From the IMG/VR virus record IMGVR_UViG_3300025151_000097, positions 1-41,184 of that record: DNA of 41,184 nt, one strand, 5' to 3'. The position numbers were made by a program, and so were the translations under genes. This DNA comes from a virus. Below, piece by piece: positions 29,147 through 36,901 of the stretch (within the stretch, counting starts at the first letter, position 1; the number at the start of each line of letters is the position of its first letter). Under the pieces are notes generated by a model. It was not told where the DNA came from. It made no database searches and saw only the letters and a program-made list of their open reading frames with translations.

Positions 29147-29283
29147 ATTTTTTCATCTCCATTGGGGGGTCGGACAACACTTGGGAATGGTGGTTGGCCT
29201 ATAACCATTTCTCATATTCTTGTTTATCACTATCTTATAATAAAGATAAAATGATTTGATTTTAATTGAAGTTGACATGAGTA
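29147..29283 (-). promoter_or_regulatory. AT-rich intergenic promoter region with a hairpin
   Basis: 137 bases separate two same-strand genes in an otherwise overlapping operon. On the - strand it reads TTATCTTTATTATAAGATA around 29231-29249, with a TATA-box-like TTATTATAAG about 90 bases before the ATG of the helicase-like gene. The same place holds an inverted repeat: TATCTT (29231-29236), a 6-base loop, AAGATA (29243-29248). A run of six G lies at about 29164-29169. The ATG is preceded by GGAGATGA. A promoter for the helicase-exonuclease-thermosome sub-operon is the simplest reading. Confidence 0.5.
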
Positions 29284-29973
29284 TCACCTCTCAAAGCGAA
29301 CTTCTTCTTCGCTTGTTAGGACTTCAATTACTCGGTTGCGCAAAACCTTCCCCATACGAGGAACGTCGCGCAAACAATCACCACATGCGACTTCTTCAAT
29401 TGAACCACATGAATTGATGATTGCTTCAACCATTTCAGGACCGATACCCGGAATGGTGAGTAGCATGTCTTTGCGGACATCGTTTGTTGATACACGTCGA
29501 ATGGCTTGTGCGCCATGCCGACTTGCTTTTTTGTATGTCTTCTCATGAAGAGCGACCATAAACGCCGCCGCTTCACTTGCATTAGGCGCGCGGTAAAGTA
29601 GGCAACCAAAATCGGCTACAACCCTACCGAGAAAACCTGTCATTTGTTTGAGTGCTTGGCTCGCTGTTATGGTGGAACCTCGGTCACGCGCACGATGAAC
29701 ATAACCGCCGATTTCACCCCATACAACAAGACCGTAGTTGCCTTCATTAGCATCCATGTTATCGAGTTGTCGCATCAAGTGACCGTTTCGCATTGAGTTA
29801 AACAAGTCATCAATGCTCTTTGCTTCGATAAGCCAATCACCACATTTGTAATCACCATTAACCAACTTCTGTCGCTCAATACCAATACGAGGGGAACGTG
29901 AATTTGCGCGTCGCTCAATTGCAGAAACAAGTGAACCGCGTTCATTTGTGTCAATAATCATCGGAGGTTTCAT
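29284..29973 (-). CDS. XPF/ERCC4-type structure-specific nuclease with helix-hairpin-helix domain
   Basis: 229 residues. The N-terminal nuclease domain shows the ERCC4 pattern: IIDTNERGS (6-14), LVNGDY (37-42) and LIEAKSIDDLFNSM (48-61). The signature ERKxxxD appears as E50-A51-K52...D56, so the acidic and lysine residues stay and the Arg is replaced by Ala. The C-terminal 171-215 (LLTIPGIGPEMVEAIINSCG, then VPRMGKVLRNRVIEVL) is a tandem helix-hairpin-helix that binds DNA. The layout matches the nuclease half of archaeal Hef/XPF, which cleaves forks and flaps; no helicase domain is attached. The start overlaps the stop of the winged-helix gene (ATGA). It ends the first replication operon. Confidence 0.85.
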   Translation of the reverse strand: MKPPMIIDTNERGSLVSAIERRANSRSPRIGIERQKLVNGDYKCGDWLIEAKSIDDLFNSMRNGHLMRQLDNMDANEGNYGLVVWGEIGGYVHRARDRGSTITASQALKQMTGFLGRVVADFGCLLYRAPNASEAAAFMVALHEKTYKKASRHGAQAIRRVSTNDVRKDMLLTIPGIGPEMVEAIINSCGSIEEVACGDCLRDVPRMGKVLRNRVIEVLTSEEEVRFER

Positions 29974-30212
29974 TCAGACAACCCCCATATGTTTACGTCG
30001 TATGTTCCTTTGGTGATGGCACTTCCTTGACTCTTTGTTGATTCAACTACCATGAACTCTGGATACTTCGCTAAGATGTTTGATAGCGATTTAGGCGTCG
30101 GTGAACTGCGAGGCCATTTTTCTTTAATGGCTGTTGCAATTTGTTGCATTGTCATGTCACCATTTTCTCTCAACACTGTTGTGATGTATCGAACCATTCT
30201 TGGCTGTTTCAT
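29970..30212 (-). CDS. Small winged-helix DNA-binding protein
   Basis: 80 residues from the ATG at 30212, which overlaps the primase stop as ATGA; a longer upstream extension would lie inside the primase gene and is rejected. The pattern MVRYITTVLRENGDMTMQQI, then ATAIKEKW, SPTPKSLSNIL and MVVEST fits a winged helix-turn-helix with the recognition helix at about SPTPKSLSNILAK. It might regulate the replication genes or help the primase or nuclease bind DNA. The fold is inferred from pattern alone. Confidence 0.55.
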   Translation of the reverse strand: MKQPRMVRYITTVLRENGDMTMQQIATAIKEKWPRSSPTPKSLSNILAKYPEFMVVESTKSQGSAITKGTYDVNIWGLSE

Positions 30213-31291
30213 TTTTCCCACCCGAAATCTCCTGTTCCATCCCACAGTTGACAGCGACCGATACATAGACCCTTTCCCATTAGGCTTTCACAGCGTTCCA
30301 TGTAACCGCCATCGACGATTGAACGTATTTGATATTCAGTCACAGACGGGTCATAGTCAGCCCACTGCAACGTCTTAATGAAATCATGAAGAGTGAGAAC
30401 ATGCGCCTCTCTCATTTGCACCGTTGTTCGTTGCACAGGTAGGAAGTTGCGAAGTCGCGAGGCTAAGTAAATAGCCAGACTTGCGCGGCTGATATGTGGT
30501 GGATTGCTTCCGACTTGACATGCCGCTTCCATGAGGCATGGTAGGATTTTGATGCTACCCATCTTTACAGTATCGAATTGAACAGGCTCGCCTGTCACTT
30601 TGAACTCTTTCTTTTGAACTTCTTTGATTGGTAAATCAACACCTTTCTCACCATAGAAATGAGCAGTGTTGCGTGCTTCTTGAGCCAAGTGGCAAATCTG
30701 TTCCCAATCGTTTAAGGTCAACATATCACTTGTAAGCGGAATGCTCCAACGAAGAACATGCTGTTTAGCGTTGTATGAATTAGGCACACGAATCATACGC
30801 GCAGTGTCGAATGGCACAGTCGGGTCCATGCAATACAATTCCATGTCCTTTTTCCATTTGTTAATGACCTTCTTACCTGCCGCTTTGATATGCGACACCT
30901 GCGTTCCAGACGAAGGCAGATGTGTTTTGTTTAGCGCAATCCAAATGTGAAATCCATTACCGCTGAACCATACACCATGTTTGATGTTTTCTTCAAGCAG
31001 GTAGTAATGAAGACGGCGAATTTGTTGAACAACCTCATCACCTTCAACCTCAACCATGTTGCTTCCTTTGCGATACTTCTTGTCAAAGTCCAAAACAAAA
31101 TGGGAGATGATGGCTGTGTTGTATTCAGCACGACGACCGTTGGGTTTGACAGCGCGAAAACCATAGACAGACATATACGCGCATTGTGAATTCTGCAACG
31201 AACTCCAATACCTTTCAAATTCTTCATTGCTGTTGACAATTTTTCTGAACAATCCAACTTCTTTTGGAAAATCAATCGGTAGTGCTTTCAT
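30209..31291 (-). CDS. Archaeo-eukaryotic primase with fused PriS-like and PriL-like parts
   Basis: 360 residues from ATG 31291 (GAGG 7 bases upstream). Residues 1-175 form the catalytic part: FVLDFD (65-70) holds the metal-binding D68 and D70, WFSGNGFHIW (108-117) is the sGxxH motif, and DTARMIRVPNS (162-172) carries the basic and third-motif residues. The C-terminal 110 residues resemble the iron-sulphur domain of PriL: C252 in LPCLMEA, then HISRASLAIYLASRL, TEYQIRS, and C334, C343 and C347 near the end. This places catalytic and FeS parts on one chain instead of two subunits. Its role would be to make primers for PolB. It overlaps the zinc-ribbon gene upstream by 20 bases. Catalytic parts are clear; the FeS assignment is inferred from cysteine spacing. 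Confidence 0.8.
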   Translation of the reverse strand: MKALPIDFPKEVGLFRKIVNSNEEFERYWSSLQNSQCAYMSVYGFRAVKPNGRRAEYNTAIISHFVLDFDKKYRKGSNMVEVEGDEVVQQIRRLHYYLLEENIKHGVWFSGNGFHIWIALNKTHLPSSGTQVSHIKAAGKKVINKWKKDMELYCMDPTVPFDTARMIRVPNSYNAKQHVLRWSIPLTSDMLTLNDWEQICHLAQEARNTAHFYGEKGVDLPIKEVQKKEFKVTGEPVQFDTVKMGSIKILPCLMEAACQVGSNPPHISRASLAIYLASRLRNFLPVQRTTVQMREAHVLTLHDFIKTLQWADYDPSVTEYQIRSIVDGGYMERCESLMGKGLCIGRCQLWDGTGDFGWEK

Positions 31292-31445
31292 GGTCAAACC
31301 TCATTCCCGCAGTAATAGCAAAGTCCTTCAATTTCTCAACGCAATGGGAACAGACTTTCTCTTCTTGTAGTATCTCCCAATACTTACAGATAGGACACTC
31401 AACAATGTTGAGTCGTTCTTTCAAAGATAACCATGTTTCTGTCAT
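31272..31445 (-). CDS. Small zinc-ribbon protein
   Basis: 57 residues from the ATG at 31445, which overlaps the stop of the Cas4-like gene (ATGA). CPIC (17-20) and CSHC (32-35) form a likely zinc-binding pair, with helices on both sides. It overlaps the start of the primase by 20 bases, so the two are translationally linked. It may be an accessory to the primase or nuclease; no family is recognised. Confidence 0.65.
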   Translation of the reverse strand: MTETWLSLKERLNIVECPICKYWEILQEEKVCSHCVEKLKDFAITAGMRFDHESTTD

Positions 31446-32359
31446 TCGCTCACCTGTATTGCATATTTTGGACACAACTCAATCATTGAGCAGTAAGAAC
31501 ATTTGAAGTCATCTTTGGTTGGCGGGAAGTGATTATCGAGATACATCTTGATGAGGTCTTTCATGCGCTTCATCATTGAACGCTCACTGATTTTTTTCAC
31601 TTTCTCGCTCATCCAAAAGTCAGCGGCAGAGAAACGCCACCCCCAATGTGTAACAGGGTAATTGATATTTCTTTCTTTCAAGTATTCGGGGTCGGCATGG
31701 TCAATCAAGAACTTGTAGTAAGCCATCTCTTTTCGCATGTCAGACGCTTTACTATCCTTCCATTTACCTGTTTTCAATTCAAACAACATCATCCCTCCAT
31801 CGACAGCATCAAATACGCGGTCAATGATACCAACGAACTGAACGGGAATCGTTCCATATCCTTCGATGTCCATATCCATTTTGACTTCAAGTCGAACTTC
31901 ATTCGCGAGAGGCATGAATATATCAGAGGCCATCTTGATACGCGCGTTTTCAAATTCCATTAACCAATTCATGTTGTAGTAGTATTCGTCATGGTAAAAA
32001 GGAAAGTCCTTGTTTTCTTCACGACGGTTTTCCATAATCTCCTTTTCAGTTGGAATCAACTTCTTGAGATATTCTGTCATTTCAGCCCCATTCTTTTTGA
32101 GTTGGCTAATGGTCATAATTCGATTTTGCTTTTCAATTTTCTGATAAAACAAATCAAGACCGTTGTGAACATCGTCACCTACAACAAGGTGCTTCACCAA
32201 TTCTTGAGGTCGTGGATAATTGTGTTCAAGCCACATTTGCTGTGCGCACCAACCAAGTGAACCTACGGTTGATTTGCTTACGCGAATAACAATTCCTTCT
32301 TCACCCATTTCAGGTGTCCATGCATAACTTGAGCCGTCTTCGTAAATCTTCACTGTCAT
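31442..32359 (-). CDS. PD-(D/E)XK nuclease of the Cas4/RecB-like family with FeS-cluster cysteines
   Basis: 305 residues. The nuclease core is VQFVGIIDRVFD (D180) and MLFELKTGKW (E194, K196), with EMAYYKFLID as the following QxxxY-like helix and H65 in GDDVHNG as the N-terminal histidine. C38 (LGWCAQQMW) and C287, C290, C296 (CSYCSMIELC) have the order of the four cysteines that hold the iron-sulphur cluster in Cas4 and AddB. Such enzymes trim DNA ends in recombination and repair; in CRISPR systems they trim spacers. No Cas1, Cas2 or CRISPR array is nearby, so a role in viral replication or recombination is more likely. The start overlaps the upstream small gene by ATGA. Confidence 0.85.
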   Translation of the reverse strand: MTVKIYEDGSSYAWTPEMGEEGIVIRVSKSTVGSLGWCAQQMWLEHNYPRPQELVKHLVVGDDVHNGLDLFYQKIEKQNRIMTISQLKKNGAEMTEYLKKLIPTEKEIMENRREENKDFPFYHDEYYYNMNWLMEFENARIKMASDIFMPLANEVRLEVKMDMDIEGYGTIPVQFVGIIDRVFDAVDGGMMLFELKTGKWKDSKASDMRKEMAYYKFLIDHADPEYLKERNINYPVTHWGWRFSAADFWMSEKVKKISERSMMKRMKDLIKMYLDNHFPPTKDDFKCSYCSMIELCPKYAIQVSE

Positions 32360-32499
32360 TCGTATTCCTCCACAATCATTCGATACATTCGATTCATTCT
32401 TTCATTTGTTTTTTCTATTTCTTGATGAAGTCGAACTATTGTATAACCAAAACAAAAGAACAATGTGCAAATTATCATTAAGAAATGAATGTCTTGCAT
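32356..32499 (-). CDS. Small membrane-anchored coiled-coil protein
   Basis: 47 residues from ATG 32499 (48 from the adjoining ATG at 32502). GGAGG is 4 bases from the first ATG and 7 from the second. An N-terminal hydrophobic helix (IHFLMIICTLFFCFGYTIV) is followed by a charged helix (RLHQEIEKTNERMNRMYRMI). The stop overlaps the start of the Cas4-like gene. It may hold a complex at the membrane. No family is recognised. Confidence 0.6.
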   Translation of the reverse strand: MQDIHFLMIICTLFFCFGYTIVRLHQEIEKTNERMNRMYRMIVEEYE

Positions 32500-32645
32500 C
32501 ATTCTTCCTCCGCTAATATCTCAAGGCAATGCTCGCAGGGTGCATTGAGTTCGGGGTCTGTGCTTAGACGCTCATCGCATCGAGGACAGTAGCAGTCGCA
32601 TCCATCAGATTCAACGTGTCCGCAAATCAATTTTGCATCAATCAT
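32499..32645 (-). CDS. Small cysteine-rich zinc-binding protein
   Basis: 48 residues. The ATG at 32645 overlaps the preceding stop (ATGA), and the stop shares a base with the next ATG. Eight residues stand out as metal ligands: C8, H10, then a C-rich block CDCYCPRC (16-23), and CEHC (37-40). The last four-cysteine set (CPRC with CEHC) is a zinc ribbon. Function unknown; one of several tiny zinc proteins in this operon. Confidence 0.65.
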   Translation of the reverse strand: MIDAKLICGHVESDGCDCYCPRCDERLSTDPELNAPCEHCLEILAEEE

Positions 32646-32938
32646 TGAAACGCCCTCCCATCACTGTCAGCCATCTTCAAGTCGTAGTCCATTCTCTTTA
32701 GCGCGGCTTGTTTTGAACGCTTCAAGGAATCAACATCGACTGTGTATAATTCTTCATCCAAGTTCTCAATGGCTATCGAGATAACTGTCGAGGCAGGTAT
32801 CATGAAATATGGCATTCTTGATTTGCTGTTCTTGACACCAACGTATTCAGTAAACATAGCATCTCCAAAGAAGAGTTCACCATGTGCTGACTTAACTTCT
32901 TTCGTTCCTGTTTCAAAGTAAGTTATCTCAACGTTCAT
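32642..32938 (-). CDS. Hypothetical protein
   Basis: 98 residues, coupled by ATGA at both ends. The N-terminal 60 residues are beta-rich (NVEITYFETGTKEVKSAHGE, then TEYVGVKN, YFMIPASTVISIAIE) and the C-terminal part is helical and basic (SLKRSKQAALKRMDYDLK). The strand pattern with an 'IP...V..I' element would suit a small barrel. No family is recognised. Confidence 0.6.
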   Translation of the reverse strand: MNVEITYFETGTKEVKSAHGELFFGDAMFTEYVGVKNSKSRMPYFMIPASTVISIAIENLDEELYTVDVDSLKRSKQAALKRMDYDLKMADSDGRAFQ

Positions 32939-33210
32939 CGCTGACCCACCATTGTTGGAGCATCAATGTTGTTGATGATATACAGTTCGGGGAACATACG
33001 TTGCAGTTCTTGTTGAAGTTCCGCAACTGCGCGTGCTAATTTTGTAGCATCAGCAAGGTCTTCTTCAAGACCATCAAGGCGCGCGCTTGCTATTCCGTCA
33101 AGTTCGTTCACTTTCTTTTCAAGTTCGTCCACTTTCTTCATTAGCATCAAGCGGTCTTGACTAAGTTCGTTTATTCGGGCTTCCAATTTTTGTATTTTTT
33201 CGTTTGTCAT
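32935..33210 (-). CDS. Coiled-coil protein downstream of PolB
   Basis: 91 residues from the ATG at 33210, 5 bases after the polymerase stop, with GGTGAT upstream; the longer open frame would extend into the polymerase gene. Heptad-like repeats fill most of it (KIQKLEARINELSQD, LMKKVDELEKKVNELD), and it ends with a less regular MFPELYIINNIDAPTMVGQR. It probably forms a dimer or larger bundle and may be a scaffold or accessory factor for the polymerase or the clamp. No family is recognised. Confidence 0.6.
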   Translation of the reverse strand: MTNEKIQKLEARINELSQDRLMLMKKVDELEKKVNELDGIASARLDGLEEDLADATKLARAVAELQQELQRMFPELYIINNIDAPTMVGQR

Positions 33211-33215
33211 GGTTA

Positions 33216-35615
33216 TCACCAATATGTTGCGGGTCGTGGGGTTCCAATTGCGGCTTCGACATCCCAACCCATGATGTCAAATATGCCAGAGATTTTCTTC
33301 TCAATCGTTTTGTTGAGAATGGTTTTAGCATCCAACTCAAATCCCTCAAGTTCAGCAGGTTCACGGTAAGCAACCACTTTGGTTGCAGGTAAACCATTTG
33401 GAACGGCTGAAACGTAAGTCCATTGAACAGAGTCGCCCGATACGAACGGGTCATCAGATGCCATGTGTTTGTTGTAGTAGTAAGCGGCCTTCGACGCACC
33501 AGACAGTGTCTTGTAGGATTCAGGATTCGCGCTGATTCTTGTTGATTGGGTGACGTCTTTCAGATTCATTTCTGATTTGCGCACAGGCAAAGCCAAGTCA
33601 AGGACTGCGGCTCTGACGTCACTCTCCGATGCACCGTCACACACAAGATTGAGAACAGTTCCTTCGGCTTCTTTGCTGATAGGTGCAAGACTGCTACCTT
33701 TCATGAAGTTGGCAGTCTTCATTTTACCAACGTCTTCGGGTGGATAAGATACCTTACCCGCATATTTGTTTTTACCTGCCAACAACCAATACGGCATGTA
33801 AGCCTCAAGTTCAGCAATCAATTTCTTATTGCCTGTTGTTTCTTGAACAACATCCGTGATACGCGCGGCTAACGATTGCGCTTCGTCAAGTGGCACTTGG
33901 ATGAAAGCGGAGTCTGTGAAACCGTAAAGCACATTGTATCCCATGTTGGTTGCGACTGTGTCGAGCAAAGCAATACATCGTCGTCCTTCGGAGAGGATTG
34001 TTTCAGCAATATCAAGGTCAGCCCATCCAAATCCAACACTCGCGGTTGCACCATATAGACTCGCCATGACTCGCTTGACTGCGGCTTGGGTGGTGTTCCA
34101 AGCAACACGAACTTCTTTGGTTTCTGCTTCGCGCATTCTTGTCTTACACAACTCACGGTATTCAAAGAGGTCGTCAACAACTTGAGGAAGTATGCCTTTG
34201 GTCTTCTGATTCCAATACGTTCCGTTTTCCATTTCAATAATGCCGGGTCCCGGTCCATCGCATTTTGTTGTCCAACAAAGATTGAATCCTGTCATGAGTG
34301 ATGGATACAGACCTTTGTAGTCAACAACAGCAACGCCTTCGTAAAGACCATTTTCTTTCAAGATGAATTCAGCACCTTGAATGTCTGGCTTTTCAACGTT
34401 CATACGAGATGGGGCTTTCATATCTGTTTTGCGCCCAAGTAATCCACGCATGAAGTTAGACACACTTGTGGATGATTGAATGGATACACCACAGAGGCGA
34501 ACCATTTCAACAGAAAAGTCAGTGACATTTCGTGCTTCGTCAATTCCACGAAGAAGGACGGTGTCGAGCAAACAGTAGTCAACAAATTCTTCCCAATACT
34601 CATACCATCCATTGTGGACATCCATGCCTTCAATCTCTTCGGTCAATTTTGAACCAAGCCCAAGTATCTCTGCAATAGTATTCAACTTACGGTTAGGTAG
34701 TTGACCTCCACCGCTGTCTTTCCATACGCGTTCAAAACCTGTGCCAGATTGAGCAGGGGCGGCTGTATCAAATTGCCATCGACCCGCGATAGGTTGGTCA
34801 TCGAATCGGTATCGCTCTCCTTTCTTTGGATAGCGAATGATACCAATTGGACTCAATCGGTGTGAGCCACCATGACCGTAAATGTGGTCAAGGCGTTCAA
34901 TCATGTGAGGTATGTCAAAGAATGTTCCCGCGTGAGCAATCATCATGTCAGGGTTGCGCTCATTGAGAAACAAAATAAAATTGTCATACATGTTTTTTTC
35001 ACTTGAAAACAATCGCAAGTCGTATTCAACATCGCGCACCTTTCTTTTGATGCAATTGTTTGCACCGTCCGGTAAAGGTCCAATCCAAGAAGTGATTTCA
35101 TCACCGCCGTTCGCATGAGGTTTGTAGGGACAGTTGGTGCGTTCATCAGCCCATGCAAAGACAACGGGTTTGTCAAGGTCGGAGTCGATGACAGCGATGA
35201 CGGTCGTGAAGTTGTCATCACCTGTGTTGCATTCAATATCATACCACCATTTGCGCGGTTTCCACTTCGGCATTTCGGTAAAGTTCTCAACCAAGTATTG
35301 GTCAACGTAACGCATGTCACCTTCGTATGATTTGCTGAACATCTTCGACATAGCAGAGATGTTGTATGGGTTGTTTGTTTCAACCTTCCAAAGCGTAGCA
35401 CCATCAAGACCTTCAAACATTACATCTTTGCGCACCTCTGAATCTGGAAATGAACGTCGCATGTTTTTGATTCTAAAGTCTGGTGTTGCGGTTGGGATGT
35501 AAAAGTGTGGTTTGTAATCCACAACTCGCTTCTCTATCAACTCACCATCTTGGTTACGGTATCGTGTGTAAATGGTCGGTGGACGGTCGTCGTGATAAAT
35601 AGCATCAGCAATCAT
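33216..35615 (-). CDS. polB: Family B DNA polymerase with proofreading domain; variant motif C
   Basis: 799 residues. The exonuclease domain has ExoI YDIE (D126, E128), ExoII AHAGTFFDIP (D234) and ExoIII YCLLD (Y347, D351). Polymerase motif A is VVDYKGLYPSLM with D432, motif B is AVKRVMASLYG with K514 and Y521-G522, and motif C is LYGFTDSAF (564-569), so the usual YGDTDS reads YGFTDS. The second Asp of motif C (D568), the essential one in known PolBs together with the motif A Asp, is kept. The C-terminal thumb region is present and the length is normal. It would copy the viral genome with the clamp, loader and primase of the same operon. The start overlaps the clamp stop as ATGA. No intein or ribosomal frameshift is seen. 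Confidence 0.95.
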   Translation of the reverse strand: MIADAIYHDDRPPTIYTRYRNQDGELIEKRVVDYKPHFYIPTATPDFRIKNMRRSFPDSEVRKDVMFEGLDGATLWKVETNNPYNISAMSKMFSKSYEGDMRYVDQYLVENFTEMPKWKPRKWWYDIECNTGDDNFTTVIAVIDSDLDKPVVFAWADERTNCPYKPHANGGDEITSWIGPLPDGANNCIKRKVRDVEYDLRLFSSEKNMYDNFILFLNERNPDMMIAHAGTFFDIPHMIERLDHIYGHGGSHRLSPIGIIRYPKKGERYRFDDQPIAGRWQFDTAAPAQSGTGFERVWKDSGGGQLPNRKLNTIAEILGLGSKLTEEIEGMDVHNGWYEYWEEFVDYCLLDTVLLRGIDEARNVTDFSVEMVRLCGVSIQSSTSVSNFMRGLLGRKTDMKAPSRMNVEKPDIQGAEFILKENGLYEGVAVVDYKGLYPSLMTGFNLCWTTKCDGPGPGIIEMENGTYWNQKTKGILPQVVDDLFEYRELCKTRMREAETKEVRVAWNTTQAAVKRVMASLYGATASVGFGWADLDIAETILSEGRRCIALLDTVATNMGYNVLYGFTDSAFIQVPLDEAQSLAARITDVVQETTGNKKLIAELEAYMPYWLLAGKNKYAGKVSYPPEDVGKMKTANFMKGSSLAPISKEAEGTVLNLVCDGASESDVRAAVLDLALPVRKSEMNLKDVTQSTRISANPESYKTLSGASKAAYYYNKHMASDDPFVSGDSVQWTYVSAVPNGLPATKVVAYREPAELEGFELDAKTILNKTIEKKISGIFDIMGWDVEAAIGTPRPATYW

Positions 35616-36385
35616 GCTTCCACCCCTTCTTGATGTTTGAGGATGAGCAGGGCATCAACTTCTGTGTGTTCCATAACAAGCGCACCCTTATCTCCCATGT
35701 GAAACAGGATTTCACCGCTTGGCATGAGGTTCATCAACTTTGGTAAATGCGGTCCAAAGACAGTCAAACAAGGTTCCCAATTAGCGGCAAGGTCAATGTC
35801 AATTTGTCGGCTCATTTTTGCACCTCGACTCTGACCTGCTGTGATTGTCATTTCTCCATCTGAAACATTGATGCGAACAGGCGCACTCTTACCAACAACT
35901 TTCGTTAGCGATTCCAATCCACGAATGTCCTCCGTGTTGAGTGTTCCATGACATTGCAATTTAGCGCGGCCAAGAATCGACCACGACTTTTCTTTCGCGG
36001 TAAAGATAGCGACCTTTGCACGTTCCACTGTTTGATAGGAAGTAATGTATTCGGATGTTGGCATACTGAACTCGTCGTTACCGTTCTTTAGCGTGAGAAC
36101 GTTTCCGAGATGTCGTAGTTGAGTAAGTTCTTCTTTACATGATTTCAAGAATGCACCGACTTTCTGAACATCGGGGATGTAAACGTGACCTGCGCGGTAA
36201 CTTTCAGCATGAACACCAATCAAGATGCCGATGCTTTTGGTAAAGTAATGTGTTGCAGTATCAGCATGACCGCGCAGACGCATATCAGAAATCTGACATC
36301 GAAGGTCGTTGACTCCTTCACCAAATCCTGTGATGTATGCGTGCAGTTCATCGTTTCTAAACATGGCTTGAGCAAGATTACTCAT
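35612..36385 (-). CDS. Putative PCNA-like sliding clamp
   Basis: 257 residues, the usual size of PCNA. Similarity by eye is weak but consistent: a beta/alpha pattern through the chain, a middle region like the inter-domain connector (SMPTSEYITS), and near the end FGPHLPKLMNLMPSGEILFH with MGDKGALVMEH and DALLILKHQEG, which follow the order of the last PCNA domain. There is no DNA-polymerase or nuclease motif. Its place directly upstream of PolB and in an operon that also holds an RFC-type loader supports the call. Alternatives are a processivity factor of another type. ATGA overlaps link it to both neighbours. Confidence 0.65.
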   Translation of the reverse strand: MSNLAQAMFRNDELHAYITGFGEGVNDLRCQISDMRLRGHADTATHYFTKSIGILIGVHAESYRAGHVYIPDVQKVGAFLKSCKEELTQLRHLGNVLTLKNGNDEFSMPTSEYITSYQTVERAKVAIFTAKEKSWSILGRAKLQCHGTLNTEDIRGLESLTKVVGKSAPVRINVSDGEMTITAGQSRGAKMSRQIDIDLAANWEPCLTVFGPHLPKLMNLMPSGEILFHMGDKGALVMEHTEVDALLILKHQEGVEA

Positions 36386-36549
36386 TCAAGCCTCACTCCC
36401 GTAAGGATTTCTCCCGTCATTGCAACATGAATCAAATGACATTCATGGCATATCGGTAAGTCGTCGTCTGTTCCAACGGGTTCTAAATTTGCTTGAGAAC
36501 CACATAGGCGCAAGTTGTTTTTCATAATGTGTCTTACTTTGTTAGTCAT
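36382..36549 (-). CDS. Small protein with CxxC knuckle
   Basis: 55 residues. The ATG (36549) overlaps the end of the upstream zinc-finger gene by 8 bases in another frame, and the stop overlaps the clamp start by ATGA. A basic start (MTNKVRHIMKNNLRL) carries C16; CHEC (34-37) and following HLIH may complete a zinc site. No family is recognised; it belongs with the other small zinc-binding proteins of this operon. Confidence 0.6.
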   Translation of the reverse strand: MTNKVRHIMKNNLRLCGSQANLEPVGTDDDLPICHECHLIHVAMTGEILTGVRLE

Positions 36550-36901
36550 TGTCAGTCATCTCCTTGACGAATCGCAAACAGATACAGTCGTGAAATTTAA
36601 TGAATTCCTCCTTTGTGTCTGGATGAATCAAACGTTCTTGAACTGCGCCTGTTCCTTTGCATTGTGAACATGTCGGGTCTGGTTTTGCAACCCATTTCTG
36701 AAAGACACAATCACATGGCTCATTGATGAACTCAACATCGACGCACTCGCCTTCATAATTACGAAGGGGTGAAGCAGTTATCACTTCGCCTGTTCCGTTG
36801 CATACGATACATGACGGGTTGGGAAGATACTCGTGGTCTTCCGCGCTACGTTCAACAGCGTTGTTGTGTGCAGGTGTTCCTGTTCGCTTCCAATCACTCA
36901 T
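36542..36901 (-). CDS. DnaJ-like zinc-finger protein (CxxCxGxG repeats)
   Basis: 119 residues from the ATG at 36901, which overlaps the RadA-like stop as ATGA. Two copies of the DnaJ central zinc-finger motif are present: CIVCNGTGEV and CSQCKGTGAV, with CDC and CIC pairs between and after, giving two C4 sites. There is no J domain. Such stand-alone zinc fingers are seen in phages and archaea and may act as adaptors or bind nucleic acids. A link to the thermosome of this virus is possible but unsupported. Confidence 0.7.
   Translation of the reverse strand: MSDWKRTGTPAHNNAVERSAEDHEYLPNPSCIVCNGTGEVITASPLRNYEGECVDVEFINEPCDCVFQKWVAKPDPTCSQCKGTGAVQERLIHPDTKEEFIKFHDCICLRFVKEMTDND

Noticed and set aside
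29284-32502. CRISPR-related locus because of the Cas4-like nuclease
   Set aside because: No repeat-spacer array, cas1 or cas2 is present; the nuclease sits among replication genes.
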